Positions 8,286-17,020 of a stretch of DNA of 34,476 nucleotides are shown here, piece by piece. A program made the position numbers and the translations under genes. Numbering within the stretch: the first letter of the stretch is position 1; each line of letters begins with the position of its first letter. This DNA comes from Pseudomonadota bacterium (GTDB taxonomy: Bacteria > Myxococcota_A > Bradymonadia > UBA4248): assembly GCA_017555665.1 (NCBI GenBank), contig JAFZFY010000215.1, forward strand, positions 1 through 34,476, read 5' to 3'. The notes under the pieces are model-generated. The model had not been told where the DNA came from. It saw only the letters and a list, made by a program, of their open reading frames with translations, and ran no database searches.

Positions 8286-8315
8286 CGCGATCGCGGCGGC
8301 CGCCTGATTTATAAT
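8286..8315 (+). promoter_or_regulatory. Candidate promoter for the Ycf46-Ycf35-DUF2997 cassette
   Basis: A perfect -10 hexamer TATAAT (8310-8315) lies in a sudden AT-rich patch of an otherwise GC-rich gap, 19 bases before the ATG. A GGGAG ribosome site sits in between. No good -35 is visible at the right distance, so it may need an activator, or the -10 match may be chance. Confidence 0.4.
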
Positions 8316-8334
8316 TATTAGACGGGAGCAGACG

Positions 8335-9888
8335 ATGGAAGGAATTCGGGCGAATGTTTCTTCAGAAGAAGAGATCGAGTATTTGATTCGAGCGAGATAC
8401 CCGCTTATGTATGTCACGAGTACGGAAGAGGAGCGCGTGGAGAAGAATTTGCGCATCATCTGCGAACGCCGCAACCGTCGTTTTGTGACATGGTCCTGCA
8501 CGGAAGGTTTTCAGGGCGGCGACGGTGACACGTTTAACGACATTCGCGATCCGCAGCGCGCGATGGAGCATATTTTCCGCTATGAGAATGACGCTCTGTT
8601 CTGCCTGAGGGATTTCCATCCGTATCTTTCGGATCCGCAGGTCACGCGCCGCCTTCGCGACCTGAGCCGCGAATTCAAGACGAGCCGTTATAAGAAACAC
8701 GTGCTCCTTCTGAGCCCGACGTTCAAGATCCCTGTCGAGCTTGAGAAAGAGATGAGCGTGATCGATTACGATCTGCCGAATCGTACCGTTATCAATGAAC
8801 TGGTGCTCCAGGTCCTCAAGAGCGTTCCCGATGAGCTTTGCCAGCAGGTCCGCAACGATCCTCTCTTCCGTGAGAAAGTCGTTGAAGCGGCGCTCGGCTT
8901 GACAGCCGTTGAAGCCTCGAACGTGTTCTCGAAGTCATTGATCATCAAGAAAGACTTCGATATTGAGACGATCGTCGATGAAAAGAAGAACCTGATCCGC
9001 AAGAACGGTCTGTTGGAATTCTATCAGTCAGACCTCAAGCTTCGTGACATCGGCGGCCTTGAGATCCTCAAGAGCTGGCTTAAGACCCGTAACCTCGCGT
9101 TCAGCTCGAAGGCTCGTGAGTTCGGTCTGCCTCTGCCGAAAGGTATTCTGCTTCTCGGTCTGCCTGGTTGCGGTAAATCGCTGACCGCAAAATCCGTCGG
9201 CGCGCTCTGGAAGATGCCGCTGCTCCGCTTGGATGTCGGTAAGGTGTTCTCGTCGCTCGTCGGTTCATCGGAAGAGAACATGCGTAAAGCGATCGCCACG
9301 GCAGAAGCTGTTGCGCCTTGCATTCTCTGGATGGATGAGTTGGAAAAAGGCTTCTCGGGCACGAAATCATCCGGTCAGACGGATGGTGGTACGGGCGCAC
9401 GTGTTTTCGGTTCGTTCATTACATGGCTCCAGGAAAAGACGAGCCCGGTATTCGTTATCGCGACGGCAAACGATGTCTCGATGCTTCCGCCGGAACTTCT
9501 CCGTAAAGGTCGTTTCGATGAGATCTTCTTCGTCGATCTTCCGAGCCCCGCAGAGCGCAAGACGATTATCGAGATCCACATCATCAAGAAGAACCGTAAG
9601 GTTGCCGACTTCGATATTCCCCGTATCGTGGCTGCAACGCAGGGCTTCTCCGGATCCGAAATCGAGCAGGCGATTGTTTCCGCATTGTTCGATGCTTACG
9701 AGGCCAAGAAAGATATCGATACCGAAAGCGTCATCCGTTCGTGCAACGAGATCATCCCGCTGTCCTATCAGATGAAAGAACGTATCGACTACATGCGCGA
9801 CTGGGCGAAGAGCCGTGCTCGCCGTGCTTCTCTCGACGAAGAGGGCGCGCATGAAGAAGACAAGCAGATCCGTCACCTTGAGATGTAG
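8335..9888 (+). CDS. Ycf46-like AAA ATPase
   Basis: A 517-residue AAA+ ATPase of the Ycf46 family, known from plastid and cyanobacterial genomes and scattered in other bacteria, with no settled molecular function. The N-terminal domain carries the family's RARYPLMYV-T-x-EEERVE motif (19-36). The ATPase core has Walker A GLPGCGKS at 275-282, Walker B ILWMDE at 330-335 with catalytic Glu335, a sensor-1 region IATAND, and the ELLRKGRFDE block with the arginine positions of AAA proteins. The C-terminus is charged. A GGGAG ribosome site lies seven bases before the ATG. It is followed 18 bases later by the Ycf35-like gene and then a DUF2997 gene. This neighbourhood recurs in families with these domains, so the three likely act together. 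Confidence 0.9.
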   Translation: MEGIRANVSSEEEIEYLIRARYPLMYVTSTEEERVEKNLRIICERRNRRFVTWSCTEGFQGGDGDTFNDIRDPQRAMEHIFRYENDALFCLRDFHPYLSDPQVTRRLRDLSREFKTSRYKKHVLLLSPTFKIPVELEKEMSVIDYDLPNRTVINELVLQVLKSVPDELCQQVRNDPLFREKVVEAALGLTAVEASNVFSKSLIIKKDFDIETIVDEKKNLIRKNGLLEFYQSDLKLRDIGGLEILKSWLKTRNLAFSSKAREFGLPLPKGILLLGLPGCGKSLTAKSVGALWKMPLLRLDVGKVFSSLVGSSEENMRKAIATAEAVAPCILWMDELEKGFSGTKSSGQTDGGTGARVFGSFITWLQEKTSPVFVIATANDVSMLPPELLRKGRFDEIFFVDLPSPAERKTIIEIHIIKKNRKVADFDIPRIVAATQGFSGSEIEQAIVSALFDAYEAKKDIDTESVIRSCNEIIPLSYQMKERIDYMRDWAKSRARRASLDEEGAHEEDKQIRHLEM

Positions 9889-9906
9889 TTCAAAGGGAGT
9901 TAATTT

Positions 9907-10302
9907 ATGAGTCACTTTTCAACCGTTGAATCCCAGATGAAAGACCTCGAGTGCATTCTTGAGGCAATCAAAGACCTTGGCTTGGAATGTGTGCATTCCG
10001 AAGAAGGCGTGAATGTTCGCGGCTACAATCAGCAGCTCGAAAAAGCCGATATCTCGATCAAGGTGAGCGGCAAATACGATGTCGGCATCCGCCTGACAGA
10101 GAACGGCTGCGAGCTTTTGGCCGACTGGTGGGGCGTGGAAGCGACGCGCGGCGTGAACGAACAGCAGTTCACGAACCAGCTTCAGCAGCGCTATGCCTAT
10201 CACAAAGTCGTGAAAGAGCTTAAAGCGAAACACTACACGCTCGATATGAACGAAGACAAGGTCACGAACGTGATCAAGTTGACAGCCACCAAATGGGGCT
10301 AA
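9907..10302 (+). CDS. Ycf35-like protein (DUF1257)
   Basis: A 131-residue protein of the DUF1257/Ycf35 family. The start MSHFSTVESQMKD and the early LGLE...V...GYN pattern are typical, as is the centre with GVRL-like and YGIRLTENG-like positions (here YDVGIRLTENGCELLADWWG at about 60-78). Length matches the family. It is soluble, has no signal peptide and keeps the YA-H-V-K-E-L C-terminal segment. It sits directly between the Ycf46-like ATPase and the DUF2997 gene, with a GGGAG site before its ATG. No biochemical role is established for this family. Confidence 0.88.
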   Translation: MSHFSTVESQMKDLECILEAIKDLGLECVHSEEGVNVRGYNQQLEKADISIKVSGKYDVGIRLTENGCELLADWWGVEATRGVNEQQFTNQLQQRYAYHKVVKELKAKHYTLDMNEDKVTNVIKLTATKWG

Positions 10303-10349
10303 TGCACATCGTCTGGGCCTTCTAGAAAAACATTATTGAGGAAAATCAA

Positions 10350-10559
10350 ATGGCAACAAAACAGGAAATCGAATTTACCATCAATCCCGACGGCTCTGTG
10401 GAGATTCATCCTGTGGGCTTCAAAGGCAAGAAGTGCACGGAAGTGACCAAGGAGATCGAGGAAGCGCTCGGTATCGTCAAGAACGTCACCTACTCGAGTG
10501 AATACTATCAGCAGGAAGAAGAAGTTCACACGACGGTCAAGGTCGGCAGCGACAAGTAA
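10350..10559 (+). CDS. DUF2997 family small protein
   Basis: A 69-residue soluble protein matching the DUF2997 pattern: an N-terminal EIEFTINPDGSVE strand pair, a G-x-KGKKC segment with a conserved Cys (27-32), a helix (TEVTKEIEEALG) and a short Tyr/Glu-rich C-terminus. DUF2997 proteins are usually encoded beside DUF1257/Ycf35 proteins, as here. The ATG follows a TTGAGGAAA ribosome site. It is the last gene before a strong terminator, so the ATPase, DUF1257 and DUF2997 genes form one unit. The function is unknown. Confidence 0.85.
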   Translation: MATKQEIEFTINPDGSVEIHPVGFKGKKCTEVTKEIEEALGIVKNVTYSSEYYQQEEEVHTTVKVGSDK

Positions 10560-10570
10560 TGCGATTACAC

Positions 10571-10610
10571 AAAACTTTCAGGCGCATGTCGCCTGAAAGT
10601 TTTGTTTTAT
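10571..10610 (+). terminator. Strong intrinsic terminator after the Ycf46-Ycf35-DUF2997 cassette
   Basis: A perfect 14-bp stem (10571-10584 with 10590-10603), five-base loop CATGT and a T-rich tail (TTTTGTTTTATTTT). It begins 11 bases past the DUF2997 stop and ends about 14 bases before the next start codon. Confidence 0.92.
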
Positions 10611-10623
10611 TTTGGGTATAGTT

Positions 10624-11388
10624 ATGGCGGAAGAAACTGCGGAAAAGCTTGATCTGTCGATACTTGATTTGTCTATTGTTCAGGCAGATCTCGGGCCGGA
10701 AAAGTTTGTGCCGCGTCGGAGGCCGTTATATGGGTTTTGGCGTGCTTCTTATGCAGAAGCCGATATGGCTGTGAGCGTGCGCCGGACGGTCGATATCCAT
10801 ATCGATAAGCCGATTTCGCGCGATCAGAGTGTCTTTTCTGAAAAGATATTTGATCTGCATAAGATGGAACTCGATTCATCTGCAGAACCAGATGTGATTG
10901 AGCGTCCGAATGAGGTCGATGATCAGATCGTGGAATGCACGCCCCAGTTTATTTTGAGAAACATTCCCAAAATTGAAAGATATTATGATTTGGATCGCGT
11001 GCCGCCTTTTGAAGTGACCGATATGCCCAAGATGGAGGCAGACGATCTCCTTGCAGAGGCTAAAGAAGCGCATCTCGGCGATATCGAGTTCATTGAAGTC
11101 GAAAGCGTCAACTTTATGAATGACTTTCGTTCGTTCCTCGAAGAAATCTTTTATCTGTGCCCGTGGGATCAGATCACGCGGCAGGAACCGGATGAAGATA
11201 ACCCGTGGCATATCAAGAATTCGACAACAAAACTTGCGCAGGATCTGCTGTCGCGTAAGAATACGCTCTTTATCTTTAGTGCCAAGGGCATGACGCAGAT
11301 GGGCATGAAGGCTTATAAGCCGCGTGAAGAGAAGAACGAGCCGACAGAGGCGCGGCCGAGTTTTGTGAGAAGCTACGGACCGGGTTAG
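10624..11388 (+). CDS. Protein of unknown function
   Basis: A 254-residue acidic, soluble protein that I do not recognise. It has no signal peptide and no membrane segment. The N-terminal third contains a basic patch (VPRRRPLYGFWR). The middle is rich in Asp, Glu, Pro and Met with short repeated V-D-M/P-K-type strands. The C-terminal part has an aromatic, more ordered block (FRSFLEEIFYLCPWDQ at about 161-176) and ends in a charged tail. The ATG at 10624 is preferred over a TTG at 10612 inside the terminator tail, but neither has a convincing ribosome site, and a later ATG at 10765 cannot be excluded. It lies between the Ycf46 cassette and the DUF4491 gene, with 13 bases before the latter. Confidence 0.65.
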   Translation: MAEETAEKLDLSILDLSIVQADLGPEKFVPRRRPLYGFWRASYAEADMAVSVRRTVDIHIDKPISRDQSVFSEKIFDLHKMELDSSAEPDVIERPNEVDDQIVECTPQFILRNIPKIERYYDLDRVPPFEVTDMPKMEADDLLAEAKEAHLGDIEFIEVESVNFMNDFRSFLEEIFYLCPWDQITRQEPDEDNPWHIKNSTTKLAQDLLSRKNTLFIFSAKGMTQMGMKAYKPREEKNEPTEARPSFVRSYGPG

Positions 11389-11401
11389 TGGTTCTGAGGT
11401 C

Positions 11402-11689
11402 ATGAATTTTGACGGTCTTGTACTTGCGGTCGCATCGTTTATCGTTATCGGTCTTTTTCACCCAATTGTGATCAAGGCTGAATATCATTTCGGCACGAGA
11501 TGCTGGCCGCTGTTCGCGTTTGGCGGCGTGGGATCTATTATTTTGGCACTGTTCGCGTCATCGACGTTTATATCCTCCTTTATGGGCGTGCTCGGGTGTA
11601 CTTTTTTCTGGAGCATCCTGGAATTATTTGAGCAGAAAAAACGTGTAGAAAAAGGCTGGTTTCCTAAGAATCCGAATCGGAAGTATTAA
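11402..11689 (+). CDS. DUF4491 family small membrane protein
   Basis: A 95-residue integral membrane protein with three hydrophobic segments (about 5-22, 34-50 and 53-72) and a basic C-terminal tail. The start (MNFDGL..A.ASFIVIGLFHPIVIKAEYHFGT), the central ELFEQKKRVEKGWFP motif and the length match the DUF4491 family as I remember it; that family has no known function. A TGAGGTC ribosome site precedes the ATG. Its last 26 bases overlap, tail to tail, the end of the TPR gene on the other strand. Confidence 0.8.
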   Translation: MNFDGLVLAVASFIVIGLFHPIVIKAEYHFGTRCWPLFAFGGVGSIILALFASSTFISSFMGVLGCTFFWSILELFEQKKRVEKGWFPKNPNRKY

Positions 11690-14600
11690 ATTCTGGGTGC
11701 TGGGTGTAGATTTCTTTTAACATATTTTGAGGATATTGATGTTCCGGGAGGATATGGATCAAAGCGCGATAAATTGTGACGGCTTCGCTGATTTTATTGC
11801 ATTTATGATATAGGATATCGGCGTATTCTCGGAGCGCGTTGCTCGCAGTGGAGATATTGGCATCGTTCAGGTGTTGTTCCAGATGCTCGTGTATCTCGAC
11901 GGGCGGGATTTTCATTAAACATGCGATTTCTGTTTTGAGGATATCGAGCAGTTCAGTCCATTCGTCACGTTCACGGCAGATATGTTTATAAATTTCAATG
12001 ACCGCAAGTTTGTCAGAGAATTCATTGCTGTCGATGAATCTGTTGATTTTGTTTTTGGCGGTTTCGATATCCCCTGTTTCGATATAAAGTTTGATCAGGC
12101 GAATCAGATGCTGTGCCATCTGTTTTGAGCCGGGCACGCGATATTTTGTGATTTCGTTGAGGATACGGATGGCGTTGTCGTAATCTTTGATATCGATATA
12201 GATTTGTGCCAGGAGTTGTAATGCAGCTTCGTTATCAGGTGTTTTCTTGATGATCTGGTCAAGCGTTTCGATGGCGAGTTCGGTTTCGCCGAGATGCTCA
12301 TACCTGAGCTGGGCCAGTCTGATCTCGTATCGTCTGCGTTCATCGGACATCGTGAGGATGCGGCATTTCTTCTGGTAAATATCCGACAGGTCGCGATAAC
12401 ACTTGAGGGAGAGATAGACGGCTTCGAGCGCGTTCAGCGTCTGTTCGCCATTGGCGACTTCCGGGCTGAGTTTTGAGGCGCGTTCGAGGAATTGCCGTGC
12501 TGTCTGAGGGGCGTGTTGGTCATAGAGGTAGATACAGCCGATTTCCTGAAGCACGCGCGGCGGAATCTCGGACTCTGGGATATCTTGTATGGATTGGAGC
12601 AGATGATTGAGGAGCGATTCGGTATCGCCGCGCATGCGGTCGTGCATGATCTGCACCTGAAGCGGGGAATGCTCGTCGCTATCTGCACAGGCAGATGTGG
12701 TTTCGGTTTCGTCTTCCGGGAAAGCAGTGGTGACGATGGCTGCCGAAGTGGATGAGATGAGTTCTGCCGAGATCGAGACTTCGGATGATGGCATCTGTGT
12801 GTAATATTGCGATTCGGAATCGTCTGAAATGATCGGGATATCGGCGATAGAGACAGATCTTGAGCTGAGCAGGATCGAAGTGAGCGAGGATACCGGTTCG
12901 AGCTTGGACTTAGATGGGGACGCAAAACCGGGCACGATATCGTTGGGTACGAAGTCGAATTTATCTGGATTGATGGGGCTGCACAGCTGCGCCTCGTGAT
13001 AGAGCGCCTGCGCGCGCTGGGTATTGCCGAGTTTGTCGTTTGTTTCGCTGGCTTCGAGGAGCAGGTTTTTCTTGGCCTGAAGATCTTTTGTCGTGCGCGC
13101 GAGTTTTTCGAGGATGATTGCGAGTTCAAAGAATTGACCGCATTTTCTTAGATATTGGCGAAGCTCAAGCAAGATCTGCGGATGGTTGGGCGACCGTGTG
13201 TTTGTTTTTCTGAGGATATCGAGGATCTTTTCTGAGGGCGTATTGAGCGATTCCAGGTGTTTGACGAGCTCAAGCGTTTGTTCGGCGGCCTCGGCTGGCG
13301 GGAGCACGTCGATGAGCGTTGTCATGAACCGGACCTGTTCCTTGGGCAGGTTTCTTCGCTGGCATCTCTCGATCTGAGTGATCAGCACACGTGGATCGAA
13401 TTCCGAGATATTTGTTGCGGCATCGAGATGTTTTTGCGCTTCCTCAGGCTGGTCGAATTCGCATTCATAGAGATTGTGTAGCATCAGATGGAGCGTGATC
13501 GCATCGTCAGGGGAGAGGTTGTTCTGGTTCGCGTGCAAGAAATCGAGACACGCTTTTGCCATTTCTGGGAAAGCCTGTTTGGGCGATAAAAAATTCAGGC
13601 GTTTGGTGAGGATGTGCATGTCATTGGGCACCAGCTTGAGATGAAGTTCGAGCACCCGGTTATAGCCTGGGTAATCGGGGACTTTTTCAATGACATTTTC
13701 GATGGACTGCGCAGCCTTTATGGCATTCTGTCTGGAGATCGCGAGCGCCTGTGCGTTGATCGCGGAAGGCGAGAGTTCCGCGAGTGTTTTGGCTTGTTCC
13801 CAGATGGAGACGAGCAGCTCGAAGCAGGCGAGATAGGCATCGATGGCTTCTTCAAAGTTGTCAGAGTTTTCGAGGCTTTGGGCCAGGATGCTGAGGATTT
13901 CGAGATTCTGCGGTTCGATATCGAGGATTTTTCGGCAGATATTGATGATCGATTGCAGCGGTTCGTTATGATCGAGCAGGATGCGCGCGAGACATTCGCC
14001 AAACTTGACGATCTGTGCAGGGCTGTCGGTCTGGTTTATCCATAAACGCAGATATTGAATGGCGGTATTGTGGTATTGTGCCTGGCTGTAAGCGTTTGCG
14101 AAGTCGATTTTTTCTTCGGGTGTGGCGATCGTCTGTATGAGCGGCTTGATCGTTTCGAGTTTTTTGACAGCCGAGTCGAAGCGCTGAAAGCTCTGGGTAA
14201 GAATATTGGCGGCCTCGATTTGGAGGCGTATGCGCATGTGCGGCGCGTGGCTGCATTCGTGCGCGCGTTGCTGTATGAGGGCGAGCAGCATCTCGTCGTC
14301 GTCTTGACGGAGGTAGATGTCTTTGAGAATATCGAATGCCACGGGATAAAACCCCGTTTGATCGGTATTTGTGAGCAGGTTCATGCGGACGAGATCAGCC
14401 GAGTCGGGCGCCCATTTGTAAATATAGTAGAGCAGCGTGGGCATCTCGTAGGAGGGGCGGAGGTTTCGCGCCTCTTGTATGGCCTTTTGGATTTCGTCTT
14501 TTGAGAGCGTGTCATGCCTGCTCGCGGCATGATGGATGTGTTCGATATCCGGGCAGTCTGAAGGCTGAGGGGAGAGCCTGAGGCCGGGCAGCGCAAGCGG

Positions 14601-15293
14601 CTGTTCTGTGGCGCATTCGGGCAGGAATGTCGAGATCTTGATCTCATGGATGTCGACTTTGGGGGTTGCACAGAAGTTTCGCTCGAACTTGAGACGAATG
14701 GCCGAGTGATGCATCAGGAGGGAAATCTGACCGTGTGTGCAGTCTATCCTTGCGCAGTCGAGCGCGTTAAATATCCATGCGACCGGGTTGATCGTGAACG
14801 TGGCGTGATCTGCGGAGAACTTTGCGTGGACGGCATTTGGCGCGTCAATGCCGAAATTTTGGGCGGTTTCTGAGAGAAGGTCACAGGTGAGATCGTATGG
14901 ATCGCGCGGGGGGATGCCGAAGACGGTGATGGCATCTATGGCGAAACTGAGATCGGAGGGTGAGGGCGTCTTGTGTTTCCAAAGGATTTCAAGCGCATAT
15001 TCGCCGCAGAGGCTGAGCGTGGCAAATTGTCCGTCCTCGGTGATGAAAAAACGCGTCGAAGCGGATGACTTTCCGGGATGCGTATCCTCCATGCGCTCGA
15101 AGAGCTGGGTGAAAAATCTTGGGTCGATGACCGCATGCAGCGAGAGCAGCCTGGGGGTATGGCCGGGCTTGTTTTCGACGGTAAGCTCTTTGATGAAGCA
15201 GAGCGCGGAGCATGCGAAATCTTTGATGACCTCGCGGCGTATGGCTCTGTGGTGTTCAGTATGGACAGGAAATGCAGGCGGAAAGATATGCAT
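11664..15293 (-). CDS. Very long TPR repeat protein
   Basis: A 1209-residue protein dominated by tetratricopeptide-like helical pairs, for example blocks resembling A-L-x-x-L-A-Q-I-Y-x-x-x-x-x-Y-D-N-A-I-x-I-L-x-x-I-T, both before and after a Ser/Thr-rich insert of about 110 residues near the middle (LTSILLSSRSVSIADIPIIS region). The first 250 residues are not TPR-like and look like a globular beta-rich domain. TPR arrays bind proteins, so a scaffold role is the safest inference. The frame is open upstream to 15398, but that part runs through dispersed hairpin copies, so I place the start at the ATG at 15293. I see no good ribosome site there. No signal peptide or membrane segment is seen. The 3' end overlaps the DUF4491 gene by 26 bases. 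Confidence 0.8.
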   Translation of the reverse strand: MHIFPPAFPVHTEHHRAIRREVIKDFACSALCFIKELTVENKPGHTPRLLSLHAVIDPRFFTQLFERMEDTHPGKSSASTRFFITEDGQFATLSLCGEYALEILWKHKTPSPSDLSFAIDAITVFGIPPRDPYDLTCDLLSETAQNFGIDAPNAVHAKFSADHATFTINPVAWIFNALDCARIDCTHGQISLLMHHSAIRLKFERNFCATPKVDIHEIKISTFLPECATEQPLALPGLRLSPQPSDCPDIEHIHHAASRHDTLSKDEIQKAIQEARNLRPSYEMPTLLYYIYKWAPDSADLVRMNLLTNTDQTGFYPVAFDILKDIYLRQDDDEMLLALIQQRAHECSHAPHMRIRLQIEAANILTQSFQRFDSAVKKLETIKPLIQTIATPEEKIDFANAYSQAQYHNTAIQYLRLWINQTDSPAQIVKFGECLARILLDHNEPLQSIINICRKILDIEPQNLEILSILAQSLENSDNFEEAIDAYLACFELLVSIWEQAKTLAELSPSAINAQALAISRQNAIKAAQSIENVIEKVPDYPGYNRVLELHLKLVPNDMHILTKRLNFLSPKQAFPEMAKACLDFLHANQNNLSPDDAITLHLMLHNLYECEFDQPEEAQKHLDAATNISEFDPRVLITQIERCQRRNLPKEQVRFMTTLIDVLPPAEAAEQTLELVKHLESLNTPSEKILDILRKTNTRSPNHPQILLELRQYLRKCGQFFELAIILEKLARTTKDLQAKKNLLLEASETNDKLGNTQRAQALYHEAQLCSPINPDKFDFVPNDIVPGFASPSKSKLEPVSSLTSILLSSRSVSIADIPIISDDSESQYYTQMPSSEVSISAELISSTSAAIVTTAFPEDETETTSACADSDEHSPLQVQIMHDRMRGDTESLLNHLLQSIQDIPESEIPPRVLQEIGCIYLYDQHAPQTARQFLERASKLSPEVANGEQTLNALEAVYLSLKCYRDLSDIYQKKCRILTMSDERRRYEIRLAQLRYEHLGETELAIETLDQIIKKTPDNEAALQLLAQIYIDIKDYDNAIRILNEITKYRVPGSKQMAQHLIRLIKLYIETGDIETAKNKINRFIDSNEFSDKLAVIEIYKHICRERDEWTELLDILKTEIACLMKIPPVEIHEHLEQHLNDANISTASNALREYADILYHKCNKISEAVTIYRALIHILPEHQYPQNMLKEIYTQHPEFNTSDSDS

Positions 15294-15338
15294 GGCGCGT
15301 TCTGGCAGTGAGAAGCCGTGATATACGGCATAAAAAGG

Positions 15339-15376
15339 GCGCGTTCGTATGGAGGCGTAGCCGAAATAGAACGCGC
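15339..15376 (-). repeat. Dispersed intergenic hairpin element, copy 2
   Basis: Arms GCGCGTTCGTAT (15339-15350) and ATAGAACGCGC (15366-15376) pair over 11 bp with the family's single extra G in the GTAT arm. The apex is longer than in other copies and includes a small GGC-GTA-GCC hairpin. It lies in the gap between the second M16 gene and the TPR gene, 4 bases from copy 3 and in the same orientation. Confidence 0.7.
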
Positions 15377-15379
15377 GAA

Positions 15380-15415
15380 CCGCCGCGTATCGGGGCATCG
15401 TCCCGATAGCGGCGG
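15380..15415 (-). repeat. Dispersed intergenic hairpin element, copy 3
   Basis: Arms CCGCCGCGTATCGGG (15380-15394) and CCCGATAGCGGCGG (15402-15415) pair over 14 bp with one extra G in the GTAT arm and a seven-base loop. It is followed by AAAAAAT. It forms a tandem same-orientation pair with copy 2. Confidence 0.8.
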
Positions 15416-15532
15416 CAAAAAATCACGCTTGAGAAAAGAATACACGCGGGAACGCTCGCAGGGCGACAGGGTCGCCGTGAGGGGGCGTGCGTTTGTCTCA
15501 AATCGCCTTGAAAATGGCGGTTTTGGCGCGGA

Positions 15533-17020
15533 TCATTTCACCGGGATCCCTTGATCGGACCAGAATTCTGGATCGGGCAGGTTGAGGTCCGAGAGGTCTT
15601 TGAGCTGGGAGAGAATGGCGTTTTTGTCGCCGACGAGAACGATGGTGGCTTTGTCGAGCGTCGGGAATTCACGCGCAACGGCGTTGAAATCATCGAGCGT
15701 GAAGGATTCGAGCTGGCGCGCGAAATCGTTGATGGCAGAGACCGGTTTGCGGTTGAGGTAGAGCCCGGCGATGGTTACGAGAGCCCCTGACTGCGTCTCG
15801 AAAGACTGGACGAATTCGGATTTCCAGGTTTCGCGGGCGCGTTCAAATTCATCTTGAGAGAAGTTTCCGGTCGGGAGCATGCTGAGTTCCGAGATGAATT
15901 CGCGGAGCGCGAGGCCCGTGACATCGGCCGCAACGGAGGATGTGGAGAGCAGCACCCCCGCATGTTTCATGGCAGAAACGGCAGAGCTGGCGCCGTATGA
16001 GAAGCCTTTGTCTTCGCGGATATTCTGCATGAGACGGCTGGTGAAGGAGCCGCCGAACGGGATATTGAGGAACTGCCAGGTGAGCGTTTTGAGCGAGGGG
16101 GCGGGGATCGCGGGCTGGAAGATGCGGATGACGGTCTGCGGCGCGGCAGGCTTGTCGACGATGATCAGGCGCATTTTTTCCTGCCGGTTGGTGAACGATT
16201 CGGCCTGTGCAGGTGCCTGTTCGGGGAGTTTGCGTGCGCCGAAACGCTTGTCGAGCATGTCGCGCACCGTGCCTGCGGGGAGGTTGCCGACAGCGAAAAA
16301 GACGGGCGGCGTGTTCTGGAAAATCGCCTGATAATCCGCCTTGATGTCCTCAAGCGTGACCGCGGAGATGCTCGCTTCGGTGCCATCTGCCGAACGGGCG
16401 TAGGGATGGCCTTCAAAATAGGCGGCATTCGAGACGAGCTTTGCGACGGCGTTCGGGTTGTCCTGGCGTTGTTTGAGGCCGTTGAGGATCAGCTTCTGGA
16501 TACGGCTGAATGATTCCTGCGTGAAGTCGGGATGCATCCAGATCTCGTCGAGGATGTCGAGCGAATTTTCAAAAAACTGGGAGAGAACCTGAATCGTGAT
16601 GAGCGCGTTGTCCTGCGTGACGGCTGGCGAGATGGAGGCGCCGATATATTCGATATCGTCGGAAATCTGCTGTGCCGTCTTGCCGTTTGCGCCTTCCTTG
16701 AGGAGCGCGGCGGTGAAGTTTGCGCAGCCGGATTTGTTCGGATCGTCGCCGGATGCCCCGCGTTCAAAGACGACGCGCAAGGTCATGAGGGGGACGAGCG
16801 CGTTCTGGATGTACCAGAATTGCGCGCCGTTGCTGAGCGTCATCTGTGTCGGGAGCGGATGCTGGAATGTCTTGGCCGGCGGTATTTCTGGAAGTGCGAA
16901 ATCGGTATTCTGAGTCATGGGATTTGTATCCTGTGTGGCATTCTTTGGGGACGTGGTGTTGGCGCATGAGGTGAGCAGGATGCCGGATAGCATAAGCGCG
17001 AACGCAAGCTTGAGGTTCAT
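15533..17020 (-). CDS. M16 peptidase homologue lacking the zinc site (lipoprotein)
   Basis: A 495-residue M16-family protein. The N-terminus (MNLKLAFALMLSGILLTSC) is a lipoprotein signal with Cys19 as lipid anchor. The M16 fold is visible (LSNGAQFWYIQN..PLMTLRVVFERG near 60-90), but where the HxxEH zinc motif should be it reads C-A-N-F-T-A-A-L-L, so it cannot bind zinc in the normal way. The C-terminal half keeps the M16 region around LMQNIREDKGFSYGASS with the Arg and Tyr typical of the substrate-holding partner. Its ATG overlaps the stop of the upstream zinc-bearing M16 gene (ATGA). In two-subunit M16B enzymes one chain is catalytic and the other is not, which fits this pair. Confidence 0.88.
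   Translation of the reverse strand: MNLKLAFALMLSGILLTSCANTTSPKNATQDTNPMTQNTDFALPEIPPAKTFQHPLPTQMTLSNGAQFWYIQNALVPLMTLRVVFERGASGDDPNKSGCANFTAALLKEGANGKTAQQISDDIEYIGASISPAVTQDNALITIQVLSQFFENSLDILDEIWMHPDFTQESFSRIQKLILNGLKQRQDNPNAVAKLVSNAAYFEGHPYARSADGTEASISAVTLEDIKADYQAIFQNTPPVFFAVGNLPAGTVRDMLDKRFGARKLPEQAPAQAESFTNRQEKMRLIIVDKPAAPQTVIRIFQPAIPAPSLKTLTWQFLNIPFGGSFTSRLMQNIREDKGFSYGASSAVSAMKHAGVLLSTSSVAADVTGLALREFISELSMLPTGNFSQDEFERARETWKSEFVQSFETQSGALVTIAGLYLNRKPVSAINDFARQLESFTLDDFNAVAREFPTLDKATIVLVGDKNAILSQLKDLSDLNLPDPEFWSDQGIPVK

Noticed and set aside
8335-11388. AAA cassette considered as an antiphage defence system
   Set aside because: No nuclease, cyclase or other known effector accompanies it, and the families match plastid/cyanobacterial Ycf46, Ycf35 and DUF2997 instead.
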